Shown here in pieces: positions 47,240 to 57,131 of a stretch of DNA of 64,000 nucleotides. Source of the DNA: Pseudomonas sp. ACN8 (GTDB taxonomy: Bacteria > Pseudomonadota > Gammaproteobacteria > Pseudomonadales > Pseudomonadaceae); assembly GCF_002303925.1 (NCBI RefSeq), contig NZ_MRCS01000021.1, forward strand, positions 1-64,000. Reading direction: 5' to 3'. The position numbers and the translations under genes were made by a program. A model generated the notes under the pieces. It had not been told where the DNA came from. It searched no databases and saw nothing but the letters and a program-made list of their open reading frames with translations. Position 1 is the stretch's first letter, and each line of letters begins with the position of its first letter.

Positions 47240-49699
47240 TCAACGGAACGTGCCAGGGGCCTTGAACAACAGCGGCTGAGGCCTGGCGGGACGGCTTAGC
47301 AGGCTATCAAAGGTAAACAGATGCGGGCGTTCAATCACATACCCTTGAGCGTAATCCACCCCGATCTCCAGCAATGCCTGCTCGATCTGGGGCGTTTCGA
47401 CAAACTCGGCAATCGTGCGCTTACCCATCACATGGCCAATGTGGTTGATCACTTCGACCATGGCGCGGTTGATCGGGTCGTCCAGCATATCCTTTACGAA
47501 ACTCCCATCGATCTTCAGGAAGTCTACAGGCAAATGTTTCAGGTACGCGAATGAGGACATTCCGGCACAAAAGTCATCCAGTGAAAAATAGCATCCTAAG
47601 CCTTTGAGTTCATTAATGAATCGAATGGCGCTGCCAAGATTTGAAATAGCACTGGTTTCAGTAATTTCAAAACAAATCATTTCAGGCGGAATCGAATACG
47701 TCACAAACTGTTCGCGCAGGAAGTCCAGGAATGCCTCATCCCCAATGGTCGTGCCTGACAGATTGATCGCACACATGGCCAGCGGCCCATGGCCTTGCTC
47801 GGCCCTGCATTGGGCAATGATCTTGAACACGTTCTGCACCACCCAACGATCGAGCGAGCTCATCAAGCCATAACGCTCGGCAGCCGGAATGAAGCTGTCG
47901 GGCAGGATCATCCGCCCGGCTTCATCATGCAATCGCAGCAGAATCTCAATGTGCCCGCCGCCCTGTTCGACATGACCCAAGGGCACAATTTCCTGGGCGT
48001 ACAGGCAAAAGCGGTCTTCCTCCAGCGCCATGTGCAAACGCTGCACCCAGGCCATTTCGCCGAAGCGCAGGGACAGTTCCGAGTCATCCGGATGATAGAC
48101 CTGAACCCGGTTACGGCCCTTTTCCTTGGCCATGTAGCACGCCATGTCGGCAGCACGCAGCGAGGCTTCAAGCGTCGTCGGATTCTGCGCGACATGGACC
48201 AGCCCGATACTGACAGTGGTCACGAAAGGCCGGCCCTTCCAGACAAAATGCAGATTCTGCACAGTCTGGCGCAGGCTTTCGGCAATTTTCTCCGCCGCTT
48301 CCGGTGCGCAGTTTTCCAGCAGGATGCCGAATTCGTCGCCGCCAAGGCGCGCCAGGGTATCGCCTTCGCGCAGCCCGGATTGCAACAGCGCGCAGATGTG
48401 CCGCAACAGTTCGTCGCCCGCCGCGTGGCCGCAGGTATCGTTGACCAGCTTGAACTGGTCCAGATCGAGGAACATCAGGGCATGGCGACCCGAATGGCGG
48501 GTCAGGTTGTGCAGCGCCTGTTCCAGGCGATATTCGAACTCGCGACGGTTGGCGAGCCCGGTCAAGGCGTCGTGGGTCGCCTGCCACGACAGATTCGCGA
48601 TGTATTGCCGCTCCTGGGTCATGTCATGCAGCACCAACACCGTCCCGCTGACTTTGCCGGCATTACGGATCGGCGCGCCCACCAGCGTGACCGACACCGT
48701 GCTGCCGTCCAGACGCTGGATCAGCTTGGAGTGTTCACTGCCGCCACTGAGCTGGCCGCTGAGAATATGCTCGATCAGGGTGAATCCATCGGTCTGGGCA
48801 TTTTCGTCCAGCAGGTTGAACAGCGCCGCCAGCGGCAACCCCGTCGCCTGCTCGGCCTTCCAGTGGGTCAACGCCTCGGCCGCGGGGTTCATGTAGGCGA
48901 TCGCACCGGAAACATCCGTGGTGATCACGCCGTCACCAATCGATTGCAGGGTGATCTGCGCCCGCTCTTTCTCCACTTGCAACGCATCGGCGAAGGCATG
49001 GCGCTGCTTGAGTAGTTTATGGGTGCGCATCAGCGCCAGCGCGATCAATCCAAGAGCCGTGGCGAGGTTAGTCAGCAACAGCAGACGAAGAATGACCCGC
49101 GACCCCTCCCCCAGTGCATCGCTGAAGGCTTTCGCCGCCGGAGTCACCTCATCATTGATCGCGAAAATCTGCTCCCTCCAGCGCTGTACATCCGCCCTGG
49201 AAGCCGGGCCGGCAGCGATGTGCCGATGCATGTCCCTGGCAACGTTATCGAGTTTGACAAGATAGGCATCACCCACGGTCCAGAGGTCGATGGCTTTTTC
49301 GAGGTAGCTGAAGTGACGAAAGTTGAGGTACAGCCAAATCAGGCTGGAAACGTCATCCGGGTGGTTGCCGCCCTTGAGAATCGCCACACGTGCCGCCTCG
49401 ATATTCGGCGGTTGGTGGTCCAGTGCCACACGTAACTCATGTCCGCCCTGGGGCACGGACATCGCGTGCTGGTATTTACGAAAAATCGCTTCGTCGCCAC
49501 TGTCGGCGTAGAGGTTGAGGTAATAGATGGCGTCTTTCTGGCCCTTGGACCAGAGACTTTCGCCGGCAACATAGCCGCGAACCGCCGACAGCACGTAAAG
49601 GCTAACGCCGCCCAACAAGGCTTGAAACACCACAACGGCGATAAATGGCCAGACGATACCCAACAGCCGTGGCGTTCCGAGAGTCCGCGTTTGATTCAT
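47240..49699 (-). CDS. Membrane-bound PAS-GGDEF-EAL cyclic di-GMP protein
   Basis: This is an 819-residue protein from the ATG at 49,699 (MNQTRTLGTPRLLGIVW), with AAGGGA upstream. Two membrane helices (about 13-38 and 205-228) enclose a periplasmic sensor. A PAS domain follows (about 255-375). The GGDEF domain (about 385-550) has RLGGDEF and an REGD I-site. The EAL domain (about 560-810) has EILLRL in place of EALLR, and keeps ITETSAI and LDDFCAGMSSFAYLKHLP. Both catalytic sets look usable, so it may switch between making and degrading cyclic di-GMP. The sensed signal is unknown. Confidence 0.9.
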   Translation of the reverse strand: MNQTRTLGTPRLLGIVWPFIAVVVFQALLGGVSLYVLSAVRGYVAGESLWSKGQKDAIYYLNLYADSGDEAIFRKYQHAMSVPQGGHELRVALDHQPPNIEAARVAILKGGNHPDDVSSLIWLYLNFRHFSYLEKAIDLWTVGDAYLVKLDNVARDMHRHIAAGPASRADVQRWREQIFAINDEVTPAAKAFSDALGEGSRVILRLLLLTNLATALGLIALALMRTHKLLKQRHAFADALQVEKERAQITLQSIGDGVITTDVSGAIAYMNPAAEALTHWKAEQATGLPLAALFNLLDENAQTDGFTLIEHILSGQLSGGSEHSKLIQRLDGSTVSVTLVGAPIRNAGKVSGTVLVLHDMTQERQYIANLSWQATHDALTGLANRREFEYRLEQALHNLTRHSGRHALMFLDLDQFKLVNDTCGHAAGDELLRHICALLQSGLREGDTLARLGGDEFGILLENCAPEAAEKIAESLRQTVQNLHFVWKGRPFVTTVSIGLVHVAQNPTTLEASLRAADMACYMAKEKGRNRVQVYHPDDSELSLRFGEMAWVQRLHMALEEDRFCLYAQEIVPLGHVEQGGGHIEILLRLHDEAGRMILPDSFIPAAERYGLMSSLDRWVVQNVFKIIAQCRAEQGHGPLAMCAINLSGTTIGDEAFLDFLREQFVTYSIPPEMICFEITETSAISNLGSAIRFINELKGLGCYFSLDDFCAGMSSFAYLKHLPVDFLKIDGSFVKDMLDDPINRAMVEVINHIGHVMGKRTIAEFVETPQIEQALLEIGVDYAQGYVIERPHLFTFDSLLSRPARPQPLLFKAPGTFR

Positions 49700-49891
49700 G
49701 GGGTCCCTTGCATTGGCACTGTCTGCTCGTCTTCCGGACGAAATCGCTATAGCTAGACTAGGGGGCGATCCTGCTTCCGGCAAGCGACAAGCTTTGCCCG
49801 GAGGGAGTATCGGCCACTGAATTCGCTCGCGATGAATTTTTATAGTATTGAAACAGCGCTCTGCAACCTTGAAGCGACCTCGCTACAACCG

Positions 49892-51718
49892 CTACAACCG
49901 CTGCAAATGCCCATACAGCTTGGCGTACAACCCACCGTCGGCAATCAGTTGCTGGTGGTCGCCATCCTCGGCAACTTGCCCGCCGTCGAACACCAGCACC
50001 CGATCCGCCTGTTTTACCGCCGAAAGGCGGTGGGCAATGATCAACGTGGTGCGGTTGCTCAGGAACCGCGCCAAAGCCTGGTGCAGGTTGTATTCGGTGG
50101 CGGCGTCCAGTGCCGAGGTGGCTTCGTCGAGGATCACCACCTTGGGCTCGGCCAGCACCATTCGGGCGATGGCCAGGCGTTGACGTTGCCCGCCGGACAA
50201 ACGCACCCCGGAGCGCCCGACGATGCTGTCCAGGCCATTGGGCAAATCCCGGACCGTGCCATGCAACTGGGCAATTTCCAGCGCCTGCCAGCAGGCCTCG
50301 TCACTGCGTTCGCGGCCCATGGTCAGGTTGGCCCGGATGGTATCGTTGAACAGCGCCGGATGTTGCAGGACCACGGCAACATTTTCCCGCACGGTTTCCA
50401 GGCCGATCTCCTGCTGGGTCGAACCGCCGAAGCGAATGGTTCCGGCCAACGGCGTGTACAAGCCCAGCAGCAGTTGCACCAACGTGCTCTTGCCACCGCC
50501 ACTGGCGCCGACGATCGCAACCTTTTCGCCGGGGGCGATGGACAGGTTCATCTGGTTCAGGACCAGTTCATCACCGTAACCGAAGCTCAACCCTTGTACT
50601 TCCAGCCCGACCGTCTCGCGACCGGCGAAAGGGTCGACGCCGCCCGGGTATTGGGGCTCATCGGCACGGGACAGCAGTTCGTTGATTCGCGACAGCGCAC
50701 CGCCGGCAGCGTAGTAGGCATATTGCAGGTTCAGCAGTTGTTCAACCGGACCGATCATGAACCACAGGTAACTGAACACCGCGAGCATCTGGCCGATTGA
50801 AAGGTCGGAAAACAGCACGGTGAGCATCGCCGCGGCCCGGAAAATATCGATGCCGAACTGGAACAGCAAACCGCTGGCCCGATTCGACGCATCGGTTTTC
50901 CATTGCGAATTCACCGCATAGTCACGCACGTCCCGGGCGCGTTGCCCCAGGCGACCGAGGAAAAACCCCTGGCGGTTGCCGGCGCGAACTTCCTGGATGG
51001 CATCCAGCGTTTCGGTCAGTGCCTGGGTGAAGCGCGAAGTGCTGTCGTTCTCGAGTTTCTTCAGGTGCTTGACCCGCTTGCCCAATTGCACCGTGGCATA
51101 GATCACCAGCGGGTTGAACAGCAGAATCAGCAATGCCAGTTTCCAGTGCATCCACATCAGAATGCCTGCCGTGCCGACCAGGGTCAGCATGGCCACGAGG
51201 AAACGGCTGAGGGTTTCGCCGACGAATTTGTCCAGGGTGTCCAGGTCGGTGACCAGATGCGTGGTCACCGTGCCGCTGCCCAGGCTTTCGTATTCGCCCA
51301 AGGAGATACGCTTGAGACGCTCGATCAGGCGTATGCGAATGCGGTAGACGATGTCCTTGGCCAACCCGGCGAACAATTTCGCCTGCACCACGTTGAACAG
51401 CAACGCGGTGCAACGCAGGGTCAAGGTCACCACCAGCATCAGGCCGATGTAGCCCGCGGCCTTCTGCCAGCCTTCGGGCAGCGCGTGGTTCATGATCTTC
51501 AGCGCGGCATCACCATGCCCCAGCAACACCTCGTCCACCAGCAACGGCAGGAGCAAGGGAATCGGCACGCTGCACAGGGTCGCCAGCACGGCCACACCGT
51601 TGGCGATCCACAGGGATTTCTTGTGATGCAGGGCCAGGCGGCGGATTTCCGCCCAGCTCAGACGGTCGACACGTTTAGCGGGTGCGACATCATCAGGCAG
51701 GTCATGCACAGGCAGCAC
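49892..51718 (-). CDS. ABC transporter, fused permease/ATPase (MsbA/LapB-like exporter)
   Basis: This 608-residue half-transporter has six membrane helices (about 35-310) and an ATPase domain (about 360-600). The latter has Walker A GASGGGKST, signature LSGGQRQR, Walker B VVILDEATSALD and the switch histidine in IIAHRLS. Such proteins act as homodimeric exporters of lipids, drugs or peptides; the substrate is not evident. The GTG start at 51,718 overlaps the DsbA-family gene by 17 bases. Another GTG three codons later is possible. Confidence 0.88.
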   Translation of the reverse strand: MLPVHDLPDDVAPAKRVDRLSWAEIRRLALHHKKSLWIANGVAVLATLCSVPIPLLLPLLVDEVLLGHGDAALKIMNHALPEGWQKAAGYIGLMLVVTLTLRCTALLFNVVQAKLFAGLAKDIVYRIRIRLIERLKRISLGEYESLGSGTVTTHLVTDLDTLDKFVGETLSRFLVAMLTLVGTAGILMWMHWKLALLILLFNPLVIYATVQLGKRVKHLKKLENDSTSRFTQALTETLDAIQEVRAGNRQGFFLGRLGQRARDVRDYAVNSQWKTDASNRASGLLFQFGIDIFRAAAMLTVLFSDLSIGQMLAVFSYLWFMIGPVEQLLNLQYAYYAAGGALSRINELLSRADEPQYPGGVDPFAGRETVGLEVQGLSFGYGDELVLNQMNLSIAPGEKVAIVGASGGGKSTLVQLLLGLYTPLAGTIRFGGSTQQEIGLETVRENVAVVLQHPALFNDTIRANLTMGRERSDEACWQALEIAQLHGTVRDLPNGLDSIVGRSGVRLSGGQRQRLAIARMVLAEPKVVILDEATSALDAATEYNLHQALARFLSNRTTLIIAHRLSAVKQADRVLVFDGGQVAEDGDHQQLIADGGLYAKLYGHLQRL

Positions 51719-52337
51719 GCTCCAGCCAGCGGCCGAGCAGCGGGGACAACTCGCTCAACGGCTGATAGCCATTGGTCAACAACGCCAGTTGGCCGTTACG
51801 CTCGGCCAGCAGAGTGGGGAAACCGGCAATGCCCAAGTCCTGGACCCAGGTGAAATCAGCCGCCGTTGCGGCATGCATATCGGCGCGGTCAAACGCGGCG
51901 GCGAACTCGATGCGCGGCACGCCGGCTTGCTCGGCCAGTTCCACCAGCACGCTGGCGCGGGTGACATCCCGGCCTTCGACATAAAACGCATGCTGGATCA
52001 GCCCGAGCAGCTTCCAGGCGCAATCCGGCGCCAGTCCGCGCGCCGTCACCAGTGCCCGGCAGGCAGGCTCGGTGTCATAGACAAAGCCATCGGATAACGC
52101 GCCCTCAAACTTGAAAGACTGGCCGGTGGCTTCGGTGACCGCCTGCCAGTGTTCAAGGATGTAGCGTCGGGTGGTCGGCTCCAGCGCCGCACCGCTACCG
52201 GTGCGCAAACCACCCACGATCAGATGCACATCCACACCCGCGGCTTGCGCCTGCTCGACCAGTGCGTTGGCCACCGGGGCAAACCCCCAGCACCAGGAAC
52301 ACATCGGGTCCATCACATAAAGCAGGCGTGCAGACAT
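51702..52337 (-). CDS. DsbA-family (FrnE-like) thioredoxin-fold oxidoreductase
   Basis: This 211-residue protein has the CxxC active site CSWC near the N-terminus (DPMCSWCWGF), a helical insertion, and the cis-proline region in GIAGFPTLLAERNG. There is no signal peptide, so it is probably cytoplasmic, as for FrnE-type proteins. It starts three bases after trhO and overlaps the ABC exporter gene, suggesting co-expression. Confidence 0.86.
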   Translation of the reverse strand: MSARLLYVMDPMCSWCWGFAPVANALVEQAQAAGVDVHLIVGGLRTGSGAALEPTTRRYILEHWQAVTEATGQSFKFEGALSDGFVYDTEPACRALVTARGLAPDCAWKLLGLIQHAFYVEGRDVTRASVLVELAEQAGVPRIEFAAAFDRADMHAATAADFTWVQDLGIAGFPTLLAERNGQLALLTNGYQPLSELSPLLGRWLERAACA

Positions 52338-52340
52338 GGT

Positions 52341-53282
52341 TCAGGCCTCGGAGGATGCTTGCTTGTAGTTGAAGCCGATCGGGTGAGGCTGGTTACGAGC
52401 CTTGGCCAGTTCGATCTGCTTCTGCCGGTCGATCGCGCTGCGACGGGTCTTCTCGCTCAGCTTATCCCAGCAATGCGGGCAACTGATGCCGGCCACGTAA
52501 TGCTCGGACGCGCGGTCTTCCACGCTCACCGGCGTGCGGCAGGCATGACATTGATCGTAGTCGCCTTCGCTCAGGTCGTGACGAACGGTCACGCGGTTGT
52601 CGAACACGAAGCAGTCGCCCTGCCACTTGGTTTCTTCCTGCGGCACCTCTTCGAGGTACTTCAGGATGCCACCCTTGAGGTGAAAAACCTCACCGTAGCC
52701 CTCGCTGAGCATGTAGCTCGAGGCCTTCTCGCAGCGGATGCCGCCGGTGCAGAACATTGCGACCTTCTTGTGCACGGCCGGGTCGAAGTTGGCTTTGATG
52801 TAATCGGGAAACTCGCGAAAACTGGTGGTTTTCGGGTCGATGGCGCCTTCGAAGGTACCGATCGAGACTTCGTAATCATTACGGGTGTCGATCAACAGCA
52901 CTTCGGGGTCGCTGATCAGGGCGTTCCAGTCCTGCGGATCGACGTAGGTGCCGACCTTTTTGTTCGGGTCCACGCCTTCCACGCCGAGGGTGACGATTTC
53001 TTTCTTGAGTTTGACTTTGGTGCGATAGAACGGCTGATCGTCGCAGTACGACTCTTTATGGTCGATGTCGTCCATGCGCGGGTCGTTCTTGAGCCAGGCC
53101 ATCAGCCCGTCGATGCCTTCGCGGCTGCCGGACACGGTGCCGTTGATACCTTCTTCGGCAATCAGCAGGGTGCCTTTGATGCCGTTGTCGACCATCGCTT
53201 GCAGCAGGGGCTCGCGCAGGGCGACGTAATCTTCCAGGGTGACGAACTTATACAGTGCCGCCACGACAATCTGTTGTGTCAT
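52341..53282 (-). CDS. trhO: tRNA uridine 5-hydroxylase TrhO (rhodanese-like, YceA family)
   Basis: This 313-residue protein has an N-terminal YceA domain ([14 protein letters not shown]), a rhodanese domain with the catalytic loop [15 protein letters not shown], and a C-terminal zinc-ribbon-like segment (CHACRTPVS and CPHCWDKL). TrhO hydroxylates uridine 34 in some tRNAs using prephenate-independent oxygen chemistry. GGAG precedes the ATG. A REP-free 102-base gap with the bolA terminator lies upstream. Confidence 0.93.
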   Translation of the reverse strand: MTQQIVVAALYKFVTLEDYVALREPLLQAMVDNGIKGTLLIAEEGINGTVSGSREGIDGLMAWLKNDPRMDDIDHKESYCDDQPFYRTKVKLKKEIVTLGVEGVDPNKKVGTYVDPQDWNALISDPEVLLIDTRNDYEVSIGTFEGAIDPKTTSFREFPDYIKANFDPAVHKKVAMFCTGGIRCEKASSYMLSEGYGEVFHLKGGILKYLEEVPQEETKWQGDCFVFDNRVTVRHDLSEGDYDQCHACRTPVSVEDRASEHYVAGISCPHCWDKLSEKTRRSAIDRQKQIELAKARNQPHPIGFNYKQASSEA

Positions 53283-53329
53283 GGGTAAATCTCCAGGTGG
53301 CTACCCTCGTAAGGGGTGAACCGGATGCG

Positions 53330-53359
53330 AAAAAAAACGCGCCGGGTTAGCGGCGCGTT
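53330..53359 (-). terminator. Rho-independent terminator of bolA
   Basis: AACGCGCCG (53,336-53,344) pairs with CGGCGCGTT (53,351-53,359). On the minus strand a run of T residues follows (the A-run at 53,330-53,337). It is 25 bases past the bolA stop. Confidence 0.87.
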
Positions 53360-53384
53360 GGGCATTCTAACAAAAAACCTGTGT

Positions 53385-53684
53385 TTAGTGCTTGCTGCCG
53401 CCGGCACAGGTCGGCGAGGCCGGAGCCGCGTCGATCCGGGCCCATTCCTCTGGCGTGTAGGTATGCAGCGCCAACGCATGGAACTCGCCCATCAGCTCGC
53501 CAAGCGTGCCGTAGACCTTCTGGTGACGCTTGACCCGGTTCAGGCCTTCGAACTGCGCGCTGACCACCACCGCCTTGAAATGGGTTTGCAGCCCACGGCT
53601 GTGCATGTGGCTTTCATCCAGCACTTGCAGATGCTCGGGCTGAAGCAGGGCCAGCGTCGATTCGATGCGTTGTTGCATGGTCAT
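53385..53684 (-). CDS. bolA: BolA family protein
   Basis: This 99-residue protein has the BolA motifs LQVLDESHMHSRG (with the conserved histidine), FKAVVVSAQFEGLNRVKRHQ and VYGTLGELM followed by EFHALALHTYTPEEW. BolA proteins bind iron-sulfur clusters with monothiol glutaredoxins and may act as regulators. GGAG is six bases before the ATG. It follows the DUF2059 gene by 12 bases and is probably co-transcribed with it. Confidence 0.93.
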   Translation of the reverse strand: MTMQQRIESTLALLQPEHLQVLDESHMHSRGLQTHFKAVVVSAQFEGLNRVKRHQKVYGTLGELMGEFHALALHTYTPEEWARIDAAPASPTCAGGSKH

Positions 53685-53696
53685 ACCGAACTCCGC

Positions 53697-54221
53697 TTAA
53701 GGCTTTTTCTTGGCTGGAGCAGCCGCGTCTTTCGGCGTCAGCTCGGCGGTCATGTCAGCCAGCAGCTTGTTGACCACAGGCACCGCGCTTTCCAGCTTGG
53801 CCTGGGTCATCTGGGCCGATTGCTGGGTCAGCTGAGGCATTTTTTCCAGGACTTTCTTGCCCAGTGGCGACTGGTAGAACGCAACCAGGTCCTTGAGCTC
53901 GGATTCGGTGAAGTTGGTGGTGTAGAGCTTGACCATGTCCGGTTTCAGCTTGTTCCAGCCAATGGCCTGGTCCAGAGCGGCGTTGGCCTTGGCCTGGTAG
54001 GTTTCCAGCACGGCTTTTTTCGACTCAGGGGCTTTGGTTTGTTCGAAACGCTGGGCAAACATCTGCTGTACTTGCATGTACACCGGGGTGCCCAGTTTGT
54101 CAGCGTGCGCCATGGTCAGGAAAGCCTCGGCACTGGCGTTATGGCTGGCGGTGTCGGCAAGAACCTGGCCGCTGGCGCAGACCAAAGCAACGGCGGTACA
54201 GATGGCACGAAGACGAGTCAT
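53697..54221 (-). CDS. DUF2059 periplasmic protein
   Basis: This 174-residue protein has a signal peptide (about 1-22, ending GQVLA). A single DUF2059 region includes YTTNFTESELKDLVAFYQSP and GKKVLEKMPQL, and the tail is rich in lysine and alanine. The molecular function of the family is unknown. It lies directly upstream of bolA. Confidence 0.82.
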   Translation of the reverse strand: MTRLRAICTAVALVCASGQVLADTASHNASAEAFLTMAHADKLGTPVYMQVQQMFAQRFEQTKAPESKKAVLETYQAKANAALDQAIGWNKLKPDMVKLYTTNFTESELKDLVAFYQSPLGKKVLEKMPQLTQQSAQMTQAKLESAVPVVNKLLADMTAELTPKDAAAPAKKKP

Positions 54222-54412
54222 CGAGTTTCCTTTTCTAGCTGGCGAGGTAAGACCCCAAGGGCGTCCATTCTGCGCCTAAAAAAGTGTGTCGCTCAACCCC
54301 AAGCCTTGTCGCGCCTGATTTAGAGGGGTTGAATGGTCAAATTCAGACTGATGGAACCACGGCCGTCGATCACGGCCTAAACTGCGCAATCGGACCTACA
54401 GGAGTGAGCAAG

Positions 54413-55807
54413 ATGAGCCGTATCGAAACCGACAGCCTCGGCCAGGTTGAAGTCCCGGATGAAGCCTATTGGGGCGCTCAGACGCAACGCTCACTGATCA
54501 ACTTCGCCATCGGCAACGAACGCATGCCGCTGGCCGTGTTGCATGCCCTGGCGCTGATCAAGAAAGCCGCGGCACGGGTCAATGATCGCAACGGCGACGT
54601 GCCCGCCGATATCGCGCGCCTGATCGAGCAGGCGGCCGACGAAGTGCTCGCCGGCGACCACGACGACCAGTTTCCGCTGGTGGTCTGGCAAACCGGCAGC
54701 GGTACCCAGAGCAACATGAACGTCAACGAAGTGATCGCCGGTCGCGCCAACGAGCTGGCCGGCAACCCTCGTGGCGGCAAGTCCCCGGTGCACCCCAACG
54801 ATCACGTCAATCGCTCCCAGAGTTCCAACGACTGTTTTCCCACCGCCATGCACATCGCAGCCGTCCAGGCGGTGCAGCAGCACTTGCTGCCGGCGATCAG
54901 TGAACTGACCGGCGGGCTGGCCGAACTGGCCGCACGCCATATGAAACTGGTCAAGACCGGTCGAACCCACATGATGGATGCGACACCGATCAGCTTCGGT
55001 CAGGAAATCTCGGCTTTCATCGCGCAACTCGATTACGCCGAGCGGGCAATCCGCAGTGCACTGCCCGCGGTCTGCGAGCTGGCCCAGGGCGGAACGGCCG
55101 TCGGCACCGGGCTGAACTCACCCCACGGCTTCGGCGAGGCCATCGCCGCGGAATTGGCAGCCCTCTCCGGCTTGCCGTTCATCACCGCGCCGAACAAGTT
55201 CGCCGCACTGGCCGGCCATGAGCCGCTGACCACGTTGTCCGGCGCGCTGAAAACCCTCGCCGTGACACTGATGAAAATCGCCAACGATCTGCGCCTGCTG
55301 GGTTCCGGCCCGCGCGCCGGCTTCGCCGAAGTCAGGCTGCCGGCCAATGAACCGGGGAGTTCGATCATGCCGGGCAAGGTCAACCCGACCCAGTGCGAAG
55401 CACTGTCGATGCTCGCCTGCCAGGTGTTGGGCAACGACGTCGCCATCGGTTTTGCCGCCAGTCAGGGTCACTTGCAGTTGAACGTGTTCAAACCGGTGAT
55501 CATCCATAACCTGCTGCAATCGATCCGTTTGCTGGCTGATGGCTGCAGCAACTTCCAGCAGCACTGCGTGGCCGGCCTGGAACCGGATGCGGAAAAAATG
55601 GCTGAACACCTGGAGCGCGGTCTGATGCTGGTGACGGCGCTCAACCCGCACATCGGCTATGACAAATCGGCGGAGATCGCCAAGAAGGCCTACAGCGAAG
55701 GCCTGACCTTGCGCGAGGCGGCGTTGCAGCTCGGGTATCTGACTGACGAAGAGTTCGATGCGTGGGTGAGGCCGGAGAACATGCTGGAGGCTGGGGCCAA
55801 GGGCTGA
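54413..55807 (+). CDS. fumC: Class II fumarate hydratase
   Basis: This 464-residue fumarase/aspartase superfamily enzyme has [16 protein letters not shown] (about 103-118), the [14 protein letters not shown] region and the family signature [13 protein letters not shown] with the active-site serine loop. It interconverts fumarate and malate without an iron-sulfur cluster. The start at 54,413 follows AGGAG; the open frame goes back to 54,284 but the added part is not FumC-like. Confidence 0.95.
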   Translation: MSRIETDSLGQVEVPDEAYWGAQTQRSLINFAIGNERMPLAVLHALALIKKAAARVNDRNGDVPADIARLIEQAADEVLAGDHDDQFPLVVWQTGSGTQSNMNVNEVIAGRANELAGNPRGGKSPVHPNDHVNRSQSSNDCFPTAMHIAAVQAVQQHLLPAISELTGGLAELAARHMKLVKTGRTHMMDATPISFGQEISAFIAQLDYAERAIRSALPAVCELAQGGTAVGTGLNSPHGFGEAIAAELAALSGLPFITAPNKFAALAGHEPLTTLSGALKTLAVTLMKIANDLRLLGSGPRAGFAEVRLPANEPGSSIMPGKVNPTQCEALSMLACQVLGNDVAIGFAASQGHLQLNVFKPVIIHNLLQSIRLLADGCSNFQQHCVAGLEPDAEKMAEHLERGLMLVTALNPHIGYDKSAEIAKKAYSEGLTLREAALQLGYLTDEEFDAWVRPENMLEAGAKG

Positions 55808-55833
55808 ATTTTGCGCTGATTGAAAGTCCGTCT

Positions 55834-55888
55834 TCGCGAGCAGGCTCGCTCCCACACTGGATCTCTGGGGGAGCGAGCCTGCTCGCGA
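55834..55888. repeat. Short REP doublet (REPIN) after fumC
   Basis: TCGCGAGCAGGCTCGCTCCCAC (55,834-55,855) and GGGGGAGCGAGCCTGCTCGCGA (55,867-55,888) are separated by only 11 bases. The CCCAC/GGGGG ends point inward. It lies between convergent genes. Confidence 0.9.
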
Positions 55889-55906
55889 AGGGCGCGATGA
55901 AGATTT

Positions 55907-56866
55907 TCAGCCAACGACCATTTTGGCTTTTCTGGCCTTCAATCCGGCAATCAACGAAGGCCCCAACGCCACCAGCGCCGACCCCAGCACCACCAGCACC
56001 GCGCCGCCATATCCCAGGCCATTGATCGTCTCGGCATGCACATAGTCGGGCCACAGCCACGCAGCCATGGCAACCGCGGCAAAGGTCACCAGCGGCGTGA
56101 TGGCCAGCGTCGCGCTGACCCGGGAAGCTTCCCAATGGGCCAGGGCCTCGGCAAACGCGCCATAGGCAATCAGGGTGTTAAGACAGCACGCCAGCAACAA
56201 CCACCCCTGCAAGGGGTTCAATTGCAACGCTTCGAGCGGATGCACCCACGGCGTCAACAACAGCGCGCAAAACAGGTAGATCACCATCATCACCTGCAGC
56301 GAATTCCACACCGTCAGCAATTGCTTCTGCCCCAAGGCATAGAAGGTCCAGACCGTGGACGCCAGCAGCACCAGCAGCACGCCGGCGGTGTAGTCCGTCA
56401 GCGACGTGAGCAACTCACTCAAGCGCTGGTTGAAAAACAGCGCAAAGCCGATCAACAGCACCAGCAAGCCAATCCCCTGCCCCAGGCTGAAACGCTCCTT
56501 GAACACAAACAGGCTGGCGATCAGCAGCATGATCGGGCCCATCTGCACCACCAATTGCGCCGTGCCGGGGCTGAGCAGGTTCAGACCCATCAGATACAAA
56601 ACATAGTTACCGACCAGTCCGAGCACCGCCATCAGCACCAACCAGCCACCACGAGGTCCGAGCACCTTGCGGCTGGGTAGACGCCTGGTGGCCGCCAGGT
56701 AAATGAACAGGCAGCCGCCGGACACCAGCAGGCGAAACCAGGTCACCGTCACCGGATCCATCACCAGCAACACCTGCTTGAGCTTGATCGGCAGGATTCC
56801 CCACAACAGCGCGGTCAACAAGGCCAGGAACAGACCGTAACCCCAGCGACCCGATGAAATGTGCAT
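55907..56866 (-). CDS. EamA/DMT-family transporter
   Basis: This 319-residue protein has ten membrane helices in two EamA repeats. The first repeat carries LLTALLWGILPI and DPVTVTWFRLLVSG. The second begins near ASTVWTFYALGQ and includes LNTLIAYGAFAEALAHWEAS. Drug/metabolite transporters of this kind export amino acids or other small metabolites; the substrate is unknown. It is convergent with fumC. Confidence 0.87.
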   Translation of the reverse strand: MHISSGRWGYGLFLALLTALLWGILPIKLKQVLLVMDPVTVTWFRLLVSGGCLFIYLAATRRLPSRKVLGPRGGWLVLMAVLGLVGNYVLYLMGLNLLSPGTAQLVVQMGPIMLLIASLFVFKERFSLGQGIGLLVLLIGFALFFNQRLSELLTSLTDYTAGVLLVLLASTVWTFYALGQKQLLTVWNSLQVMMVIYLFCALLLTPWVHPLEALQLNPLQGWLLLACCLNTLIAYGAFAEALAHWEASRVSATLAITPLVTFAAVAMAAWLWPDYVHAETINGLGYGGAVLVVLGSALVALGPSLIAGLKARKAKMVVG

Positions 56867-57009
56867 GTGAACCCCAACGCCAATTGACAGAAGTCGTCAT
56901 TCTAGGCTCGCAGCGGTGGCGTACACAGGCACAGTTTTGGACTGGCCGCGAATGAAACTGTGCGGGTCGCAATCTTTGAGGGGGATTTTTTACAACCGAG
57001 GTGAGCCCA

Positions 57010-57097
57010 TCGCGAGCAGGCTCGCTCCCACAGTGATTAGCGGCGATCACAAATGTTGTGTACGCCACCAAACCTGTGGGAGCGAGCCTGCTCGCGA
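57010..57097. repeat. REP doublet (REPIN) between the EamA and thiolase genes
   Basis: TCGCGAGCAGGCTCGCTCCCAC (57,010-57,031) and its exact inverse GTGGGAGCGAGCCTGCTCGCGA (57,076-57,097) are separated by 44 bases. The orientation is the inward-CCCAC type. Confidence 0.9.
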
Positions 57098-57131
57098 AAG
57101 CTATCTGGCAGACAACGAAAAATATCGAGGC